From NCBI GenBank assembly GCA_964640055.1, contig CAZXFH010000012.1, positions 1 through 64,000 on the forward strand: 64,000 nt of DNA, in the 5' to 3' direction. Within the stretch, counting starts at the first letter, position 1. Each line of letters starts with the position of its first letter. Below the pieces are notes generated by a model, which did no database searches, was not told the DNA's origin, and worked only from the letters and a program-made list of their open reading frames with translations. This document shows, piece after piece, positions 44,817 through 54,020 of the stretch. The stretch is from CAZXFH01 sp964640055. Its GTDB lineage: Bacteria > Fidelibacterota > UBA2242 > JAFGTP01. Made by a program: the position numbers and the translations under genes.

Positions 44817-46690
44817 CGCTCCTGAGCGGTTGTATCTCCGGCTTCCTCTTCGGATATCAATTGTTGGGTGTCATAAAGGTATTTGTATTTACCGCCTTTT
44901 TCCAGCAGTTCGGTATGGGTGCCGGTTTCCTCAATTTTTCCGTTATCTAATAGTACGATCTTATCAGCGTTCTGGATGGTGGAGAGCCGGTGGGCGATCA
45001 CAATGGCAGTGCGATCCTGCATCAGCAGTTCAATGGCTTTTTGTACTTTCTGTTCCGATTCCGAATCCAGTGAGGAGGTGGCTTCGTCTAAAATAAGGAT
45101 CGGTGGATTTTTCAGCAGGGCGCGGGCAATGGCCACCCGCTGACGCTGCCCGCCGGAGAGACGTGCACCCTTGTCACCGATCTCGGTTTCAAATCCGGCT
45201 GACATCTCGTCGATAAATTCCAGGGCATTGGCAGCCTTGGCCACCTGACGCACTTTTTGTATATCCACTTCATCTGACCCATAAGCGATATTGTTGAGAA
45301 TAGTATCGTTGAACAAAATGGTTTCCTGAGTTACAATACCCATCAGGGAGCGCAGGGATTTCAAGGTGTAGGAGCGGATATCAGTGCCGTCGATTTTAAT
45401 GCGGCCATGGGTGGGATCATAGAAACGAGGCAGCAGATCGGCCAGAGTTGATTTACCGGCCCCTGAAGGACCTACGATGGCCACAACTTCGCCCTTCCTG
45501 ATTTCCAGATTTATGTTGGAAAGGACATTGTCGTCAGAACTTTCATATTGAAAATAAACGTTCTTATAGGTAATACAGTCATTAAAATCGGTAATCGGCC
45601 GGGCACCGGGCTGATCGACCACATCGCTTTTTTCGTCCATAATGGAAAAAACCCGTGAACCCGAGGCGATCCCGGTCTGAATATTTACATTCACCTTGTT
45701 CAGTTTTTTAATTGGATCCAGCAGGGCAAAGATCAGAAAGACATAGCGAATGAAATCTTCTGATTCCAAACCGGTGCCGGACAGCGCATGCCGTCCACCG
45801 ATATAGAGTAAAACAACGCCGATGAGCACGGCAAAAATCTCATTTAAGGGGGTGGACAATTCATTCAACCGTTTACGCCGGAACAGCAACCGGTAATACT
45901 TTTTGGTCTCTTCAATGAAGCGCCGGATCTCAAATTTTTCCATGGCAAAGGCCTTGACAATCCGGATTCCACTGATAGTTTCATTCATAATGGACATGAT
46001 ACCCGCCATTTTACGCGAAGTGCGGATCGATTTGCGACGGATACTTTGCCCGATCACCCGGATAAGATAACCGGACAGGGGCAGGATCACGATCGCCATG
46101 AGGGTTAATTGCCATGAAATAATGAACAACAGTACTACAAAAGCAATGATATTGATCGGTTCTACCAGCAATTTATTGAAGGAAATCGAATAGGTGTTGC
46201 GCATATTGCTGATGTCATAGATCATGATTGAGGAGATCTCCCCGCTGCGTTTGCGGTGGTAAAAAGAGAGTGACAGATGGTGAAGATGTTGGTATAGTTT
46301 ATTGCGTAAATCGGTGATGGCGTGCAATTGGACATAGGCGAAGGAAATCCCTTTCAGATAGAGAAAAATATTTTTAAGGAGAAAAGCCAAAAAGATGGCA
46401 ATGCACAATTTTTTTAAGGTGTCGAACTTATTGTCCGAGCGGATCAGATTGCGGGTCCAGTGTTTCATTTTGGTGTTCAGATTGAGCTGAGCACTCTCCT
46501 TTTCAGGGGTGAGTTCCTGGGGGAAGAGTTGTTGGGTGTTTTCCTCGGGGAAGATCACTTTGACAAAGGAGGCGGTGAGCCAGATTGAACCACTGTTCAG
46601 CGCCACATAGATCAGGGAAGTCAGAATAGCCAGGATCAGCATCTTCCAGTAAGGGGTGGCCAGCTTTAACATGCGCATAAAAATTTTCAT
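44813..46690 (-). CDS. MsbA-like ABC exporter (fused membrane and ATPase domains)
   Basis: A 625-residue half-transporter. The N-terminal part has six membrane helices (about 15-340); the ATPase part has Walker A VAIVGPSGAGKST, Q-loop GIVTQETILFNDT, signature LSGGQRQRVAIARALL, Walker B ILILDEATSSLDSESE and H-loop IVIAHRLSTI, all intact. A long extra segment between helices 1 and 2 (about residues 47-85, QQLFPQELTPEKESAQ) would face the periplasm. Such dimers flip lipids or drugs. Its gene overlaps tsaC by four bases and is near an LpxL-type acyltransferase, so lipid A or a similar lipid is a reasonable substrate. Confidence 0.9.
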   Translation of the reverse strand: MKIFMRMLKLATPYWKMLILAILTSLIYVALNSGSIWLTASFVKVIFPEENTQQLFPQELTPEKESAQLNLNTKMKHWTRNLIRSDNKFDTLKKLCIAIFLAFLLKNIFLYLKGISFAYVQLHAITDLRNKLYQHLHHLSLSFYHRKRSGEISSIMIYDISNMRNTYSISFNKLLVEPINIIAFVVLLFIISWQLTLMAIVILPLSGYLIRVIGQSIRRKSIRTSRKMAGIMSIMNETISGIRIVKAFAMEKFEIRRFIEETKKYYRLLFRRKRLNELSTPLNEIFAVLIGVVLLYIGGRHALSGTGLESEDFIRYVFLIFALLDPIKKLNKVNVNIQTGIASGSRVFSIMDEKSDVVDQPGARPITDFNDCITYKNVYFQYESSDDNVLSNINLEIRKGEVVAIVGPSGAGKSTLADLLPRFYDPTHGRIKIDGTDIRSYTLKSLRSLMGIVTQETILFNDTILNNIAYGSDEVDIQKVRQVAKAANALEFIDEMSAGFETEIGDKGARLSGGQRQRVAIARALLKNPPILILDEATSSLDSESEQKVQKAIELLMQDRTAIVIAHRLSTIQNADKIVLLDNGKIEETGTHTELLEKGGKYKYLYDTQQLISEEEAGDTTAQER

Positions 46691-47322
46691 AAATGACCGA
46701 TCCTCTGATTGAGGGCTGTTGCTCCGACAGCTCCCTCTCGTAAGATTTGGTAGGTTTCCTCTAATACTTTTATGACTGTGGAAGGTGGCTGCGATGATTC
46801 TACGGGTCCGGCGTCCAGGATCAGGGCCAGCTGCTCATCAAAATAGGCTTTGATTTCAGCAACGGAGCGCGCCGGTTCATGACCAGCGGGGTTCACGCTG
46901 GTGCTGGATAGCGGCCCCTTAAAACAAGCTAAAATACTATTCATTACGGGATGCTGAATGACACGGATACCAATATAACCTTCTTTTGTAAATAAACAGG
47001 GAAACTGTTTATTATTCAGCGGCAAGATCAGGGTTAGCGGACCGGGCAGCAAGCGCTTTACCACTGCTTTTTGATAGGTGTTCAGGTGCTCGAATTCAGT
47101 CAGGACCTGCTGCCGGCTGGGATAGAGCACACTAATCGGTTTGTGACTTTCCCGCCCTTTTAAACTTAACAATTTATCTCCGGCATGGGAATTAAATATA
47201 TCTATCCCCAGTCCGTAAATGGTATCTGTGGGATAGGCGATCACATTGCCGGACCGCAGTGTCTGTACGACCTGATTGATCTGAGTTTCGGTCAGCTTAG
47301 CAGTGGATATTACTTCAGCCAT
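46687..47322 (-). CDS. tsaC: L-threonylcarbamoyladenylate synthase (TsaC/YrdC family)
   Basis: A 211-residue YrdC-fold enzyme making threonylcarbamoyl-AMP for the t6A modification of ANN-decoding tRNAs. ATG 47320-47322 (MAEVISTAKL) is chosen because the family starts there; the 30 extra residues read from 47412 lie in the acyltransferase gene. Substrate loops are PTDTIYGLG (about 31-39), LKGRESHKPISVL (about 53-65) with the KxR...K pattern, and STSVNPAGH (about 144-152). The Sua5 C-terminal extension is absent. Its start overlaps the end of the upstream gene by eight bases, so it is translationally coupled. Confidence 0.87.
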   Translation of the reverse strand: MAEVISTAKLTETQINQVVQTLRSGNVIAYPTDTIYGLGIDIFNSHAGDKLLSLKGRESHKPISVLYPSRQQVLTEFEHLNTYQKAVVKRLLPGPLTLILPLNNKQFPCLFTKEGYIGIRVIQHPVMNSILACFKGPLSSTSVNPAGHEPARSVAEIKAYFDEQLALILDAGPVESSQPPSTVIKVLEETYQILREGAVGATALNQRIGHL

Positions 47323-48241
47323 GGGCTGTCTGGGATGTCTTTCTAGGTTTGGTCTTCCACCGCCGGTGAAACCAGTAATATTGGGAGGGATATTGACGGA
47401 TGATTTTTTCAAAATAACGGGTATAATACTGGGTAAAGGCTTTGACCGGATCCGCGGCTGTTTTTAATATAGTTTGGGGGTTGATCTCTTGCAGATGTAC
47501 CACATATTTTTCCGCTTCGTTCAGGATGCAGCTGGCCAAGAGCACCGGACATTTTTGCTTTAAGGCAAACAAAGCCGGACCACGATAGCTGGAAGACCAC
47601 TGATTAAAAAAGCGTACAAAGATTCCGCTGCGACGCGCATCCTGATCCGCGATCATGATCAACAGATTGTTCCGCCTTAAAAAACGTAACAAGGTTAAAG
47701 GCGCGGTCTGTTTTTTGAAGACGATGCCGCCGTAATAGGAGCGTGCAAAATTGATCAGGCGGTCCACCTGGCGGTTTGTTTGGCGTTTGATAATGGCGGC
47801 CACTTTTTGATTCACCTGGCGCACAAACCATTCACTGCCGGCCTCCCAATTGCCCAGGTGAAAGAGAATGGCGAGGGCACCCCGCCCTTTGCGCAGTACC
47901 TGCTCTACCAGTTCGGGATTATCGCAGACCACATACTGGTTGAAACGCTGTGGCGGATCCAGATAAACCGGGAAAAGATCCAGGTAAACCTTGGCGAAAT
48001 GGATATAGGTTGCACGTATTGTCTTTTTACGCCATTGAGCAGACTTTTCCGGAAAAGCCTTCCGCAGGTTTTTGCTAATAACTTTTTTACGGAAAGGGAT
48101 AAGATAATAAAAAACAAGTCCCAGCCAGCGGGCCAGAACATGGCGGGTATGCAGCTGCGTGCCGCAGCAGAGCTTTTGCACCAGCAAAATAGCTGCGTAC
48201 TCGACAAAATGACGCAATTGGGTTGATTTTCGGGCAGACAT
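47315..48241 (-). CDS. LpxL/HtrB-type lysophospholipid (lipid A) acyltransferase
   Basis: A 308-residue inner-membrane acyltransferase of the LpxL/LpxM family, which adds secondary acyl chains to lipid A. Key parts are the catalytic motif HLGNWEAG (HxxxxxE form, about 130-137), the acceptor region ADQDARRSGIFVRFFNQWSSSYRGPALFA (about 200-228) and PVLLASCI. An amphipathic basic N terminus (FRKKVISKNLRKAFPEK) is typical. Length fits the family. The neighbouring ABC exporter and the ispG upstream point to envelope biogenesis. It begins six bases after the small exported protein gene. Confidence 0.87.
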   Translation of the reverse strand: MSARKSTQLRHFVEYAAILLVQKLCCGTQLHTRHVLARWLGLVFYYLIPFRKKVISKNLRKAFPEKSAQWRKKTIRATYIHFAKVYLDLFPVYLDPPQRFNQYVVCDNPELVEQVLRKGRGALAILFHLGNWEAGSEWFVRQVNQKVAAIIKRQTNRQVDRLINFARSYYGGIVFKKQTAPLTLLRFLRRNNLLIMIADQDARRSGIFVRFFNQWSSSYRGPALFALKQKCPVLLASCILNEAEKYVVHLQEINPQTILKTAADPVKAFTQYYTRYFEKIIRQYPSQYYWFHRRWKTKPRKTSQTAHG

Positions 48242-48247
48242 GCCAAT

Positions 48248-48685
48248 TTAATCATCAGTCAGGGGTTGCGGAGAGGAGGGCTTTTCGGCCGACAGCTCGG
48301 ATTGCAGCTTGCGATAGGCATAATCCAGGGCGGCTTTGAAATCCTTACCATGGTTTAATTCACTTTTGTAAAAAGTATCGATCCAGTAAATAAGATTATT
48401 TTTTTGCAAAGAATCCAGTTGGGCATAGATCGTTACCAGGGGCTCCAGAATTTCCTGCTTATAGGCCGGGGTACAGTGCCGCAGGGTGCGGGCGTCCTGC
48501 ATCTCTTTCAAAATTTCATTAGTGCGATAGAGGTAGGTGTGCAGAAAAACCTTTTTTTCGCTTGTGCTCAGGGTTCGCCAGTAGATCATTTGGCCGATAG
48601 ACGAATAATCGGTTTTTGCCGGTTGCTGGGACCAACCAAAAACCAGTAAAACGAGGGTGATTAATATAATTTTAGGTAAGCGCAT
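48248..48685 (-). CDS. Small exported protein of unknown function
   Basis: A 145-residue protein. ATG 48683-48685 (MRLPKIILITLVLLVFGWS) has AAGGGAG seven bases before it (48693-48699), which beats an upstream ATG at 48727. The signal peptide appears to end at GWS, leaving QQPAK. The mature part is helical and charged (RTLSTSEKKVFLHTYLYRTNEILKEMQ), ends Pro/Ser-rich (SAEKPSSPQP) and has a single Cys in the mature chain. No family recognised. It sits between ispG and the LpxL-like gene, so a role in the envelope is possible. Confidence 0.6.
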   Translation of the reverse strand: MRLPKIILITLVLLVFGWSQQPAKTDYSSIGQMIYWRTLSTSEKKVFLHTYLYRTNEILKEMQDARTLRHCTPAYKQEILEPLVTIYAQLDSLQKNNLIYWIDTFYKSELNHGKDFKAALDYAYRKLQSELSAEKPSSPQPLTDD

Positions 48686-48713
48686 GATTTTTCTCCCTTG
48701 TGAATATACTTGT

Positions 48714-49781
48714 TTAATATTTTTCAATTTCCGTTATTAGTTTATCCAGTATATCAGTGGTATCGATCTTTTCAACAACCTGCCCCTTTTCGAAAAATAG
48801 AGCCTTGTGCTTGCCGCAGGCCACTCCCAGATCGGCTTCACGGGCCTCGCCGGGGCCATTGACCGCGCAGCCCATCACTGCCACGGTGAGATGTTTTTTC
48901 AGGCCGCGCACTTTTTCCTCCAACTGGTTGACAATGCCGGTTACGTCTGTTTCAGCCCGGCCGCAAGTCGGACAGGATACGAGATTGATACCCCCGGTGG
49001 TCAGATGCAGGGACCGTAAAATGGCAAACCCGGCGCGCACCTCTTCTGCCGGATCACCGGTCAGACTGACCCGGATGGTATCCCCGATTCCTTCGGCTAA
49101 GAGGGTACCGATCCCAACGGCCGACTTAATGGTCCCGCCCCACACAGCCCCGGCTTCGGTAACCCCCAGATGCAAGGGATAATCAAATTTCTGACTGAAA
49201 AGACGGTTGGCTTTGATCATCAAACGAACATCACTGGATTTCAGGGAAACAATAATATCCTCGAATCCTTGTGACTGGCAAAACTCTATATGGCGCCGGG
49301 CACTTTCAAATAAAGCCTCAGCTGTGGGTCGGCCATATTTGTCCATCAGGTCCTTTTCCAGAGAGCCCGAATTTACACCGATCCGAATTGGGATTCCAGC
49401 GGCACTGGCCCGCTCCAGGATGGCCTTGACCCTACTCTGGTCACCGATATTGCCGGGATTGATACGGATCTTATCAGCGCCCCTGTCAATGGCACCCAGG
49501 GCCAGCCGGTAGTTAAAATGGATGTCCGCTACCAGTGGGACGCCCATGTGTTGCTTGATTTGCGGCAGCGCCTGCAAGGCCTTTTGATTGGGCACGGTCA
49601 CCCGGATAATTTGGCAGCCGGCGGCTTCCAACCGGTCTATTTCGGGCAGCAATTGATCCAGGTCATCGGTGTGGGCCGTGGTCATGGATTGGATTGGTAT
49701 GGGTGCATCACCACCAATAGTCACATCCCCAACAAAGATCTTTCTGGTCTGCTTCCGTGTGAAATCTGTCATAAGAGTCAA
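48714..49781 (-). CDS. ispG: 4-hydroxy-3-methylbut-2-enyl diphosphate synthase
   Basis: A 355-residue [4Fe-4S] enzyme (GcpE) of the MEP isoprenoid pathway. The opening VGDVTIGGDAPIPIQSM, VADIHFNYRLALGA and KIRINPGNIG form the TIM barrel; SCPTCGR and GCAVNGPGEA supply the three Cys and the Glu of the iron-sulfur part. It is the compact, two-domain form. The starts at TTG 49779-49781 and ATG 49770-49772 both lack a clean ribosome site. First gene of a minus-strand set that includes lpxL-like and tsaC. Confidence 0.95.
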   Translation of the reverse strand: MTLMTDFTRKQTRKIFVGDVTIGGDAPIPIQSMTTAHTDDLDQLLPEIDRLEAAGCQIIRVTVPNQKALQALPQIKQHMGVPLVADIHFNYRLALGAIDRGADKIRINPGNIGDQSRVKAILERASAAGIPIRIGVNSGSLEKDLMDKYGRPTAEALFESARRHIEFCQSQGFEDIIVSLKSSDVRLMIKANRLFSQKFDYPLHLGVTEAGAVWGGTIKSAVGIGTLLAEGIGDTIRVSLTGDPAEEVRAGFAILRSLHLTTGGINLVSCPTCGRAETDVTGIVNQLEEKVRGLKKHLTVAVMGCAVNGPGEAREADLGVACGKHKALFFEKGQVVEKIDTTDILDKLITEIEKY

Positions 49782-50363
49782 GTTACTTACTCATGAACTT
49801 ATTGACAATCAAAAAATCCGGGAATATGGTCTATGAAAAATGGATTGATATTCGGATGGCGGCCATAAGCTTAAGGGGATTGGGATTTTTAGGGATGTCA
49901 TAACCCCTTTGTAGAACAATTTTACAAATTGTTTAGCCATTTTTCCGACAGGAAAATGGCTACCTTCCAGAGCGACAGTCCATCAAAGGTCCTATAAACT
50001 TTTCTTCAAAGTAATCAAATCCTTCTATCAAAGGAATTTGATAAACAGGTTATCCGTCAGGCGCCGGATCTCCGAACAATTTATTCTACATAGCTTTCAA
50101 AATCCCTCCCGGGAATTTTGAAAAAACAAATTACAAATTTGTTCTACAAATTTTGGTCCAGTTGTACCTGGTCATATTAAGCTGACTTTGGTTCGATGGG
50201 TATCGATACGATTTAAATTTTGCGGAAAAACTGGCTTAAATCAGTTGAAAATTGAGGGTGCTTATTTACGGGTCATACCGTCGGACTGCCCGGTACTAGA
50301 TTCCAGGCCGCAACCGATCCGGAACATCCGTGTGAGCGGTGGGTATAGATAGGTTATTATAAG
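49782..50363. other. Gene-free stretch rich in short inverted repeats
   Basis: 582 bp between the ispG start and the C25 protease stop, with no convincing ORF or RNA gene. Besides the 49908-50150 element listed next it holds a 10-bp palindrome GTATCGATAC (50200-50209) and a small CCAGTTGTACCTGG stem near 50158-50171. The ispG promoter should lie near 49790-49850, but I cannot pick out a clear one. Confidence 0.5.
49908..50150. mobile_element. MITE-like element with 12-bp perfect terminal inverted repeats
   Basis: TTTGTAGAACAA at 49908-49919 recurs as its exact inverted copy at 50139-50150, giving a 243-bp unit. Just inside each end the sequence again forms an AT-rich stem (ACAATTTTACAAATTGT at 49915-49931; AACAAATTACAAATTTGTT near 50124-50142). 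Inside lie a long hairpin (TAGCCATTTTTCC with GGAAAATGGCTA, 49934-49962) and a related site GAACAATTTATTCTACA at about 50074-50090. No ORF is present. Target duplications are not obvious. A non-autonomous element or a REP-like intergenic repeat are the two explanations. Confidence 0.45.
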
Positions 50364-53300
50364 TTACTTCAATAATAAACACTTCCCGGTCTTGTTTGCC
50401 TCTGGTGTGCTTATACGGTAGAAATAAACTCCGGAGCTGAACTGTTGCGCCGACCAGTCAATATGGTGATAGCCGGGTCCGAACAGCTCTTTATTCAGCA
50501 AGACATCCACTAATTTTCCATTGATATTGAGAACATGCACACTGATACGGGAAGCCCCGGGTAAATAGAAAGGGATGGTGGTGCTGATATTAAAGGGATT
50601 GGGATAATTAGGCAAGATCCGAAATTTATCCGGAAGTTGCGCAGGCTGGGGAAAACCGCCCGAAATCATCTGCTGACTATGTTCATAGACCTGTACATCA
50701 TCAATATAAACCCCTTCGGTCACGGCTTCATCATCACTCTGAAAGCGAAAGCGGACCTGCATCACGGTACCCGGTGAATATTGCGCCAGATCATAGGTGT
50801 ACTTCAGCCAGTCATTTCCCGTGGGCAACATATCCAAGGCGCCACCGCTGCCAATAAAATCCAAGGTTTGCCACTGACTGTCTTGTTCGCAAATGGTTTC
50901 CACATAGAAACCGGTTGTTCCATAGTTGGGAAATTCATACCAGGCCCAGAAGGAAAGTTGAGGCGCCTGGCCCGTAATAAAAGCTTCCGATGCCAGGCTA
51001 TTATCCTGCGTATTGATATGATAATTGCGTTGGGGTTCAAGTCCGCAATACCAGGCATAATCACCCGAATGGTGACGTAGGGTGGAACGGTGCCACTGAT
51101 CGGGAGAGCCGGTATGATGCCATTGATTGTCATTGGTTTCCATATCGTCGGCAAACCCAAATTGTCCCACGGATATCTGAAAAGAACCGGACGAATAGCG
51201 ACCATACTGATCCTGATAGCGGTATTGAATTTCGGGAAAAGTTTGCGGTTGACACTCAACGTCAATATTTAAATATATAGCAGCCGTATCGCAATCACCA
51301 GGACCCAAGCTATCCCGGGTCTGTTTGTGATAACTCGGAAAACTGAGTGCGTGGTGTTGTGTATCCAACTCCAGGTTCCAGTAGTCGGCAGATGCCAGGC
51401 CCTGATTCTTGCTTACCAGATAGAGCAGAACGGTTTCCCCGGGATCGGCAAATCCATTAGCGTTGCTTTCCGTCGTCTCGCTGGTGATATGATCAGCGTA
51501 AGTCAACCCGGGCGTTTGGTAGCTTAAAACCACCCGGTCCTGCCATTGATAACCATTTTCATCGGTAATAACCACCTTCAGCCGGATATCATCCCCATTG
51601 GCCAAGCTGGCTGCTTTTCTAAGGGTAAGGGTCGCGGTAAGATTCAGCGACTCCTGCGGGGCGATTGAATTAATGCTGGCTTGTGTGTCAACCACAGTAA
51701 CATTTGATGTCAGGGCCTGCCACTGAAGTTGTGGTGCCACCGCAGTGTCATTCCCCCAGTTTTTTAATTCCACGCTGACCGTGAGGGTGTCGGTCCCGTA
51801 AAAATGTCCCGGATTCAGTTTCCGAGGCTGAAAGGATTTAATAGTGACCAGCGGTTTGTCACTGGCTACCATTACAGTATCTATCCGGGGAATATAATTA
51901 TGTTTGGTAGCTGTCAAAATCAGCGGCGACACCGATTGTTCCAGGGTAAGGTTGAAAGCGGCGGTGCCATTTAAACCTGTCTGTCTGGTTTGGTATAGGG
52001 TACTGTCCCGCATAACACACAGCATCACATCTTTAAGTGGTTGACCTTGAATATTGGTGGTATGGACAGTGAAAGCATTCTCTCCGAAACTTAACTGACC
52101 GGGGAATACCAGCTGAAGCGTATTCGGTTCATCCGTCCAAACCGGCATTTCCGGATCCCCCAGTAGGTTAATCTCATACTCGCACCAGCGATAGACATTT
52201 TCCGCCTGCGAAAGGGGCACATACCGGGCCTTGGCGGTGGCTAAAGCCGTGCCGGTATGCTGGATCTCTTCGGTAAAAAGCTGCTTGAAAAATTGGTGAT
52301 CAAAGCGGTCGGAATAACCATAGAGTGGATTCCCCGGACTGCCCCAGCCATAGCGGGAGTTGCCCACAAAAGCCACCCCGCCACCTGCGGGATTGGTCAG
52401 GAAATGCTCGGCCACGCAATCCTTATCAAAAGCAGCCGGCCAGCACCCAATGGAATAGAGCAAAGAATAGCGGTTCTCATTCTCCAGCGCCATCATATCA
52501 TTGCGGGAAATATAACCCTCGCCCACACTTAAGCCGCCATACCAGGCATGACCGTTATGGTTAATTATGTTCTGACCCGGATTCATGGCGGCCAGGACAC
52601 TACTCCGATTCTCGTTCCCAAGCGCTTCATAGAGCTTTGTGATCGGATCGAAACGGGCCGGTACATAATGATTATCAATATAATCCTTGCTCTCTCCGGC
52701 ATTGGTATAAGGATTATGCCAGAGGGCCATGGCCAGAAAGAGCATATTCAGGGCATGATTATCTGGGGGTTCTTTTTCATAGTTTAATTGCTTGTTGACC
52801 CAGGCGGTGGCCTCGATCCCATTTTCCACCGGTGCGCGTCCCACAAAAACATCCGCATACATATCAACATTATCAGTTATTTCCCCGTAAATACTGTTCC
52901 CATTGGCATTCCAGTCGCCATCCAGATCCGCATAATAGAGATCGCAAGGAATATAGTTATCGTTATAATCGCCATACTCACAGTCAAAGGCAAAGACCTT
53001 ACGATCGGGAATAATATTTGTATCACCTCCCAAAAGAAACCAGAGGGTCTGCCAGTTTTGCGCGGCATCAATGATAAAATTCCGGATCTGTGTCTGGTTA
53101 TCAATACCCGGATCCGGATACTGATTGTAAATCCACTCCGTGGTCACTATCCTGGCACCCAAGCCCTTTTGATATTTCCAGTCTCTCAGGGGCTGAAAAG
53201 AATCAAACAACTGCTCGGAGGTGATAATTACATAGGGATGCGTTTCCGGGGCGACTAGAAATGAACCATCGCCCGGCTTGAATAAGGGTGATTCAGCAGC

Positions 53301-53972
53301 CAACTCTTGGGTGGTGATGGATCTCAAATTTTTATTAATAATAGACTGTGCATAGCGAGATCGCTCTTTGGTTTTTGCCAGCGTATCCATTGATGCATAA
53401 AAAAAAGAGAGTGTCATTTCAGAAATAAACCTTACCCGGCGCTGTTCGGGAAAATATTGCACAGGATAGAGGCATATACCCGCAATTTGTTGGCCAGCGA
53501 TAGATCCAGCTGATTTTATTTGTGCCACTTCAGCAGGAAAAGGAGTACTGCCGGAATAAACACTATTTTTCTTTAATGGACGGGGGATACTGGGATCTGA
53601 TAATACCTGGGGCGGAGAGGCGGGTGGTAAATCATATTCTCCCGGGAGTTCCTGGCTGGAGACCCGGATTACACTAATACTGTCCAACCGTTGCCCGGCC
53701 GGTACAGGAAATTGTACAATCTTAAAGGGTATTTGCGGATATCCGGGCTGTTGTAATAACTCAAGACCGGTATAGCGCAGCTGATCATAGCCCCGGACCT
53801 GTTGCCAGTTCAACAGTTGCTTATCAAAATGAAATTGACGTGTCTCTGTTGCGCGGGTCCATGAAAAAATCAGCGCCATTATAACCATCAGTCGCATGAT
53901 AGCAGAGTCTTTAACCTGGCGGATACTATGTAAAAACAACCTGGTGTGCTGGATAAAAAATATGTTACACAT
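50364..53972 (-). CDS. Gingipain-like C25 cysteine protease with T9SS sorting domain
   Basis: A 1202-residue multi-domain surface protease. The signal peptide is most likely MRLMVIMALIFSWTRA from ATG 53897; ATG 53972 only adds a 25-residue lead. Order: propeptide (to about 220), C25 catalytic region with LLGGDTNIIPDRKV, H475 in NHNGHAWYGG and C510 in YSIGCWPAAF, then FVGNSRYGW; Ig-like modules (about 620-900); a MAM/jelly-roll-like domain beginning GFADDMETNDNQWHHTG (about 930-1090); and a type A sorting domain starting LPNYPNPFN with VYFYRIST and KCLLLK at the end. It would be exported by SprA and act on extracellular protein. It follows the pcm gene by 48 bp. Confidence 0.88.
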   Translation of the reverse strand: MCNIFFIQHTRLFLHSIRQVKDSAIMRLMVIMALIFSWTRATETRQFHFDKQLLNWQQVRGYDQLRYTGLELLQQPGYPQIPFKIVQFPVPAGQRLDSISVIRVSSQELPGEYDLPPASPPQVLSDPSIPRPLKKNSVYSGSTPFPAEVAQIKSAGSIAGQQIAGICLYPVQYFPEQRRVRFISEMTLSFFYASMDTLAKTKERSRYAQSIINKNLRSITTQELAAESPLFKPGDGSFLVAPETHPYVIITSEQLFDSFQPLRDWKYQKGLGARIVTTEWIYNQYPDPGIDNQTQIRNFIIDAAQNWQTLWFLLGGDTNIIPDRKVFAFDCEYGDYNDNYIPCDLYYADLDGDWNANGNSIYGEITDNVDMYADVFVGRAPVENGIEATAWVNKQLNYEKEPPDNHALNMLFLAMALWHNPYTNAGESKDYIDNHYVPARFDPITKLYEALGNENRSSVLAAMNPGQNIINHNGHAWYGGLSVGEGYISRNDMMALENENRYSLLYSIGCWPAAFDKDCVAEHFLTNPAGGGVAFVGNSRYGWGSPGNPLYGYSDRFDHQFFKQLFTEEIQHTGTALATAKARYVPLSQAENVYRWCEYEINLLGDPEMPVWTDEPNTLQLVFPGQLSFGENAFTVHTTNIQGQPLKDVMLCVMRDSTLYQTRQTGLNGTAAFNLTLEQSVSPLILTATKHNYIPRIDTVMVASDKPLVTIKSFQPRKLNPGHFYGTDTLTVSVELKNWGNDTAVAPQLQWQALTSNVTVVDTQASINSIAPQESLNLTATLTLRKAASLANGDDIRLKVVITDENGYQWQDRVVLSYQTPGLTYADHITSETTESNANGFADPGETVLLYLVSKNQGLASADYWNLELDTQHHALSFPSYHKQTRDSLGPGDCDTAAIYLNIDVECQPQTFPEIQYRYQDQYGRYSSGSFQISVGQFGFADDMETNDNQWHHTGSPDQWHRSTLRHHSGDYAWYCGLEPQRNYHINTQDNSLASEAFITGQAPQLSFWAWYEFPNYGTTGFYVETICEQDSQWQTLDFIGSGGALDMLPTGNDWLKYTYDLAQYSPGTVMQVRFRFQSDDEAVTEGVYIDDVQVYEHSQQMISGGFPQPAQLPDKFRILPNYPNPFNISTTIPFYLPGASRISVHVLNINGKLVDVLLNKELFGPGYHHIDWSAQQFSSGVYFYRISTPEANKTGKCLLLK

Positions 53973-54020
53973 CTCTTTTAACTTGTTCTGGGTTAACTGG
54001 TTTCTTCCATCATAATTTTC

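Noticed and set aside
47323..47412. 30-residue N-terminal extension of TsaC
   Set aside because: It is read from inside the acyltransferase gene and is not part of the YrdC fold.
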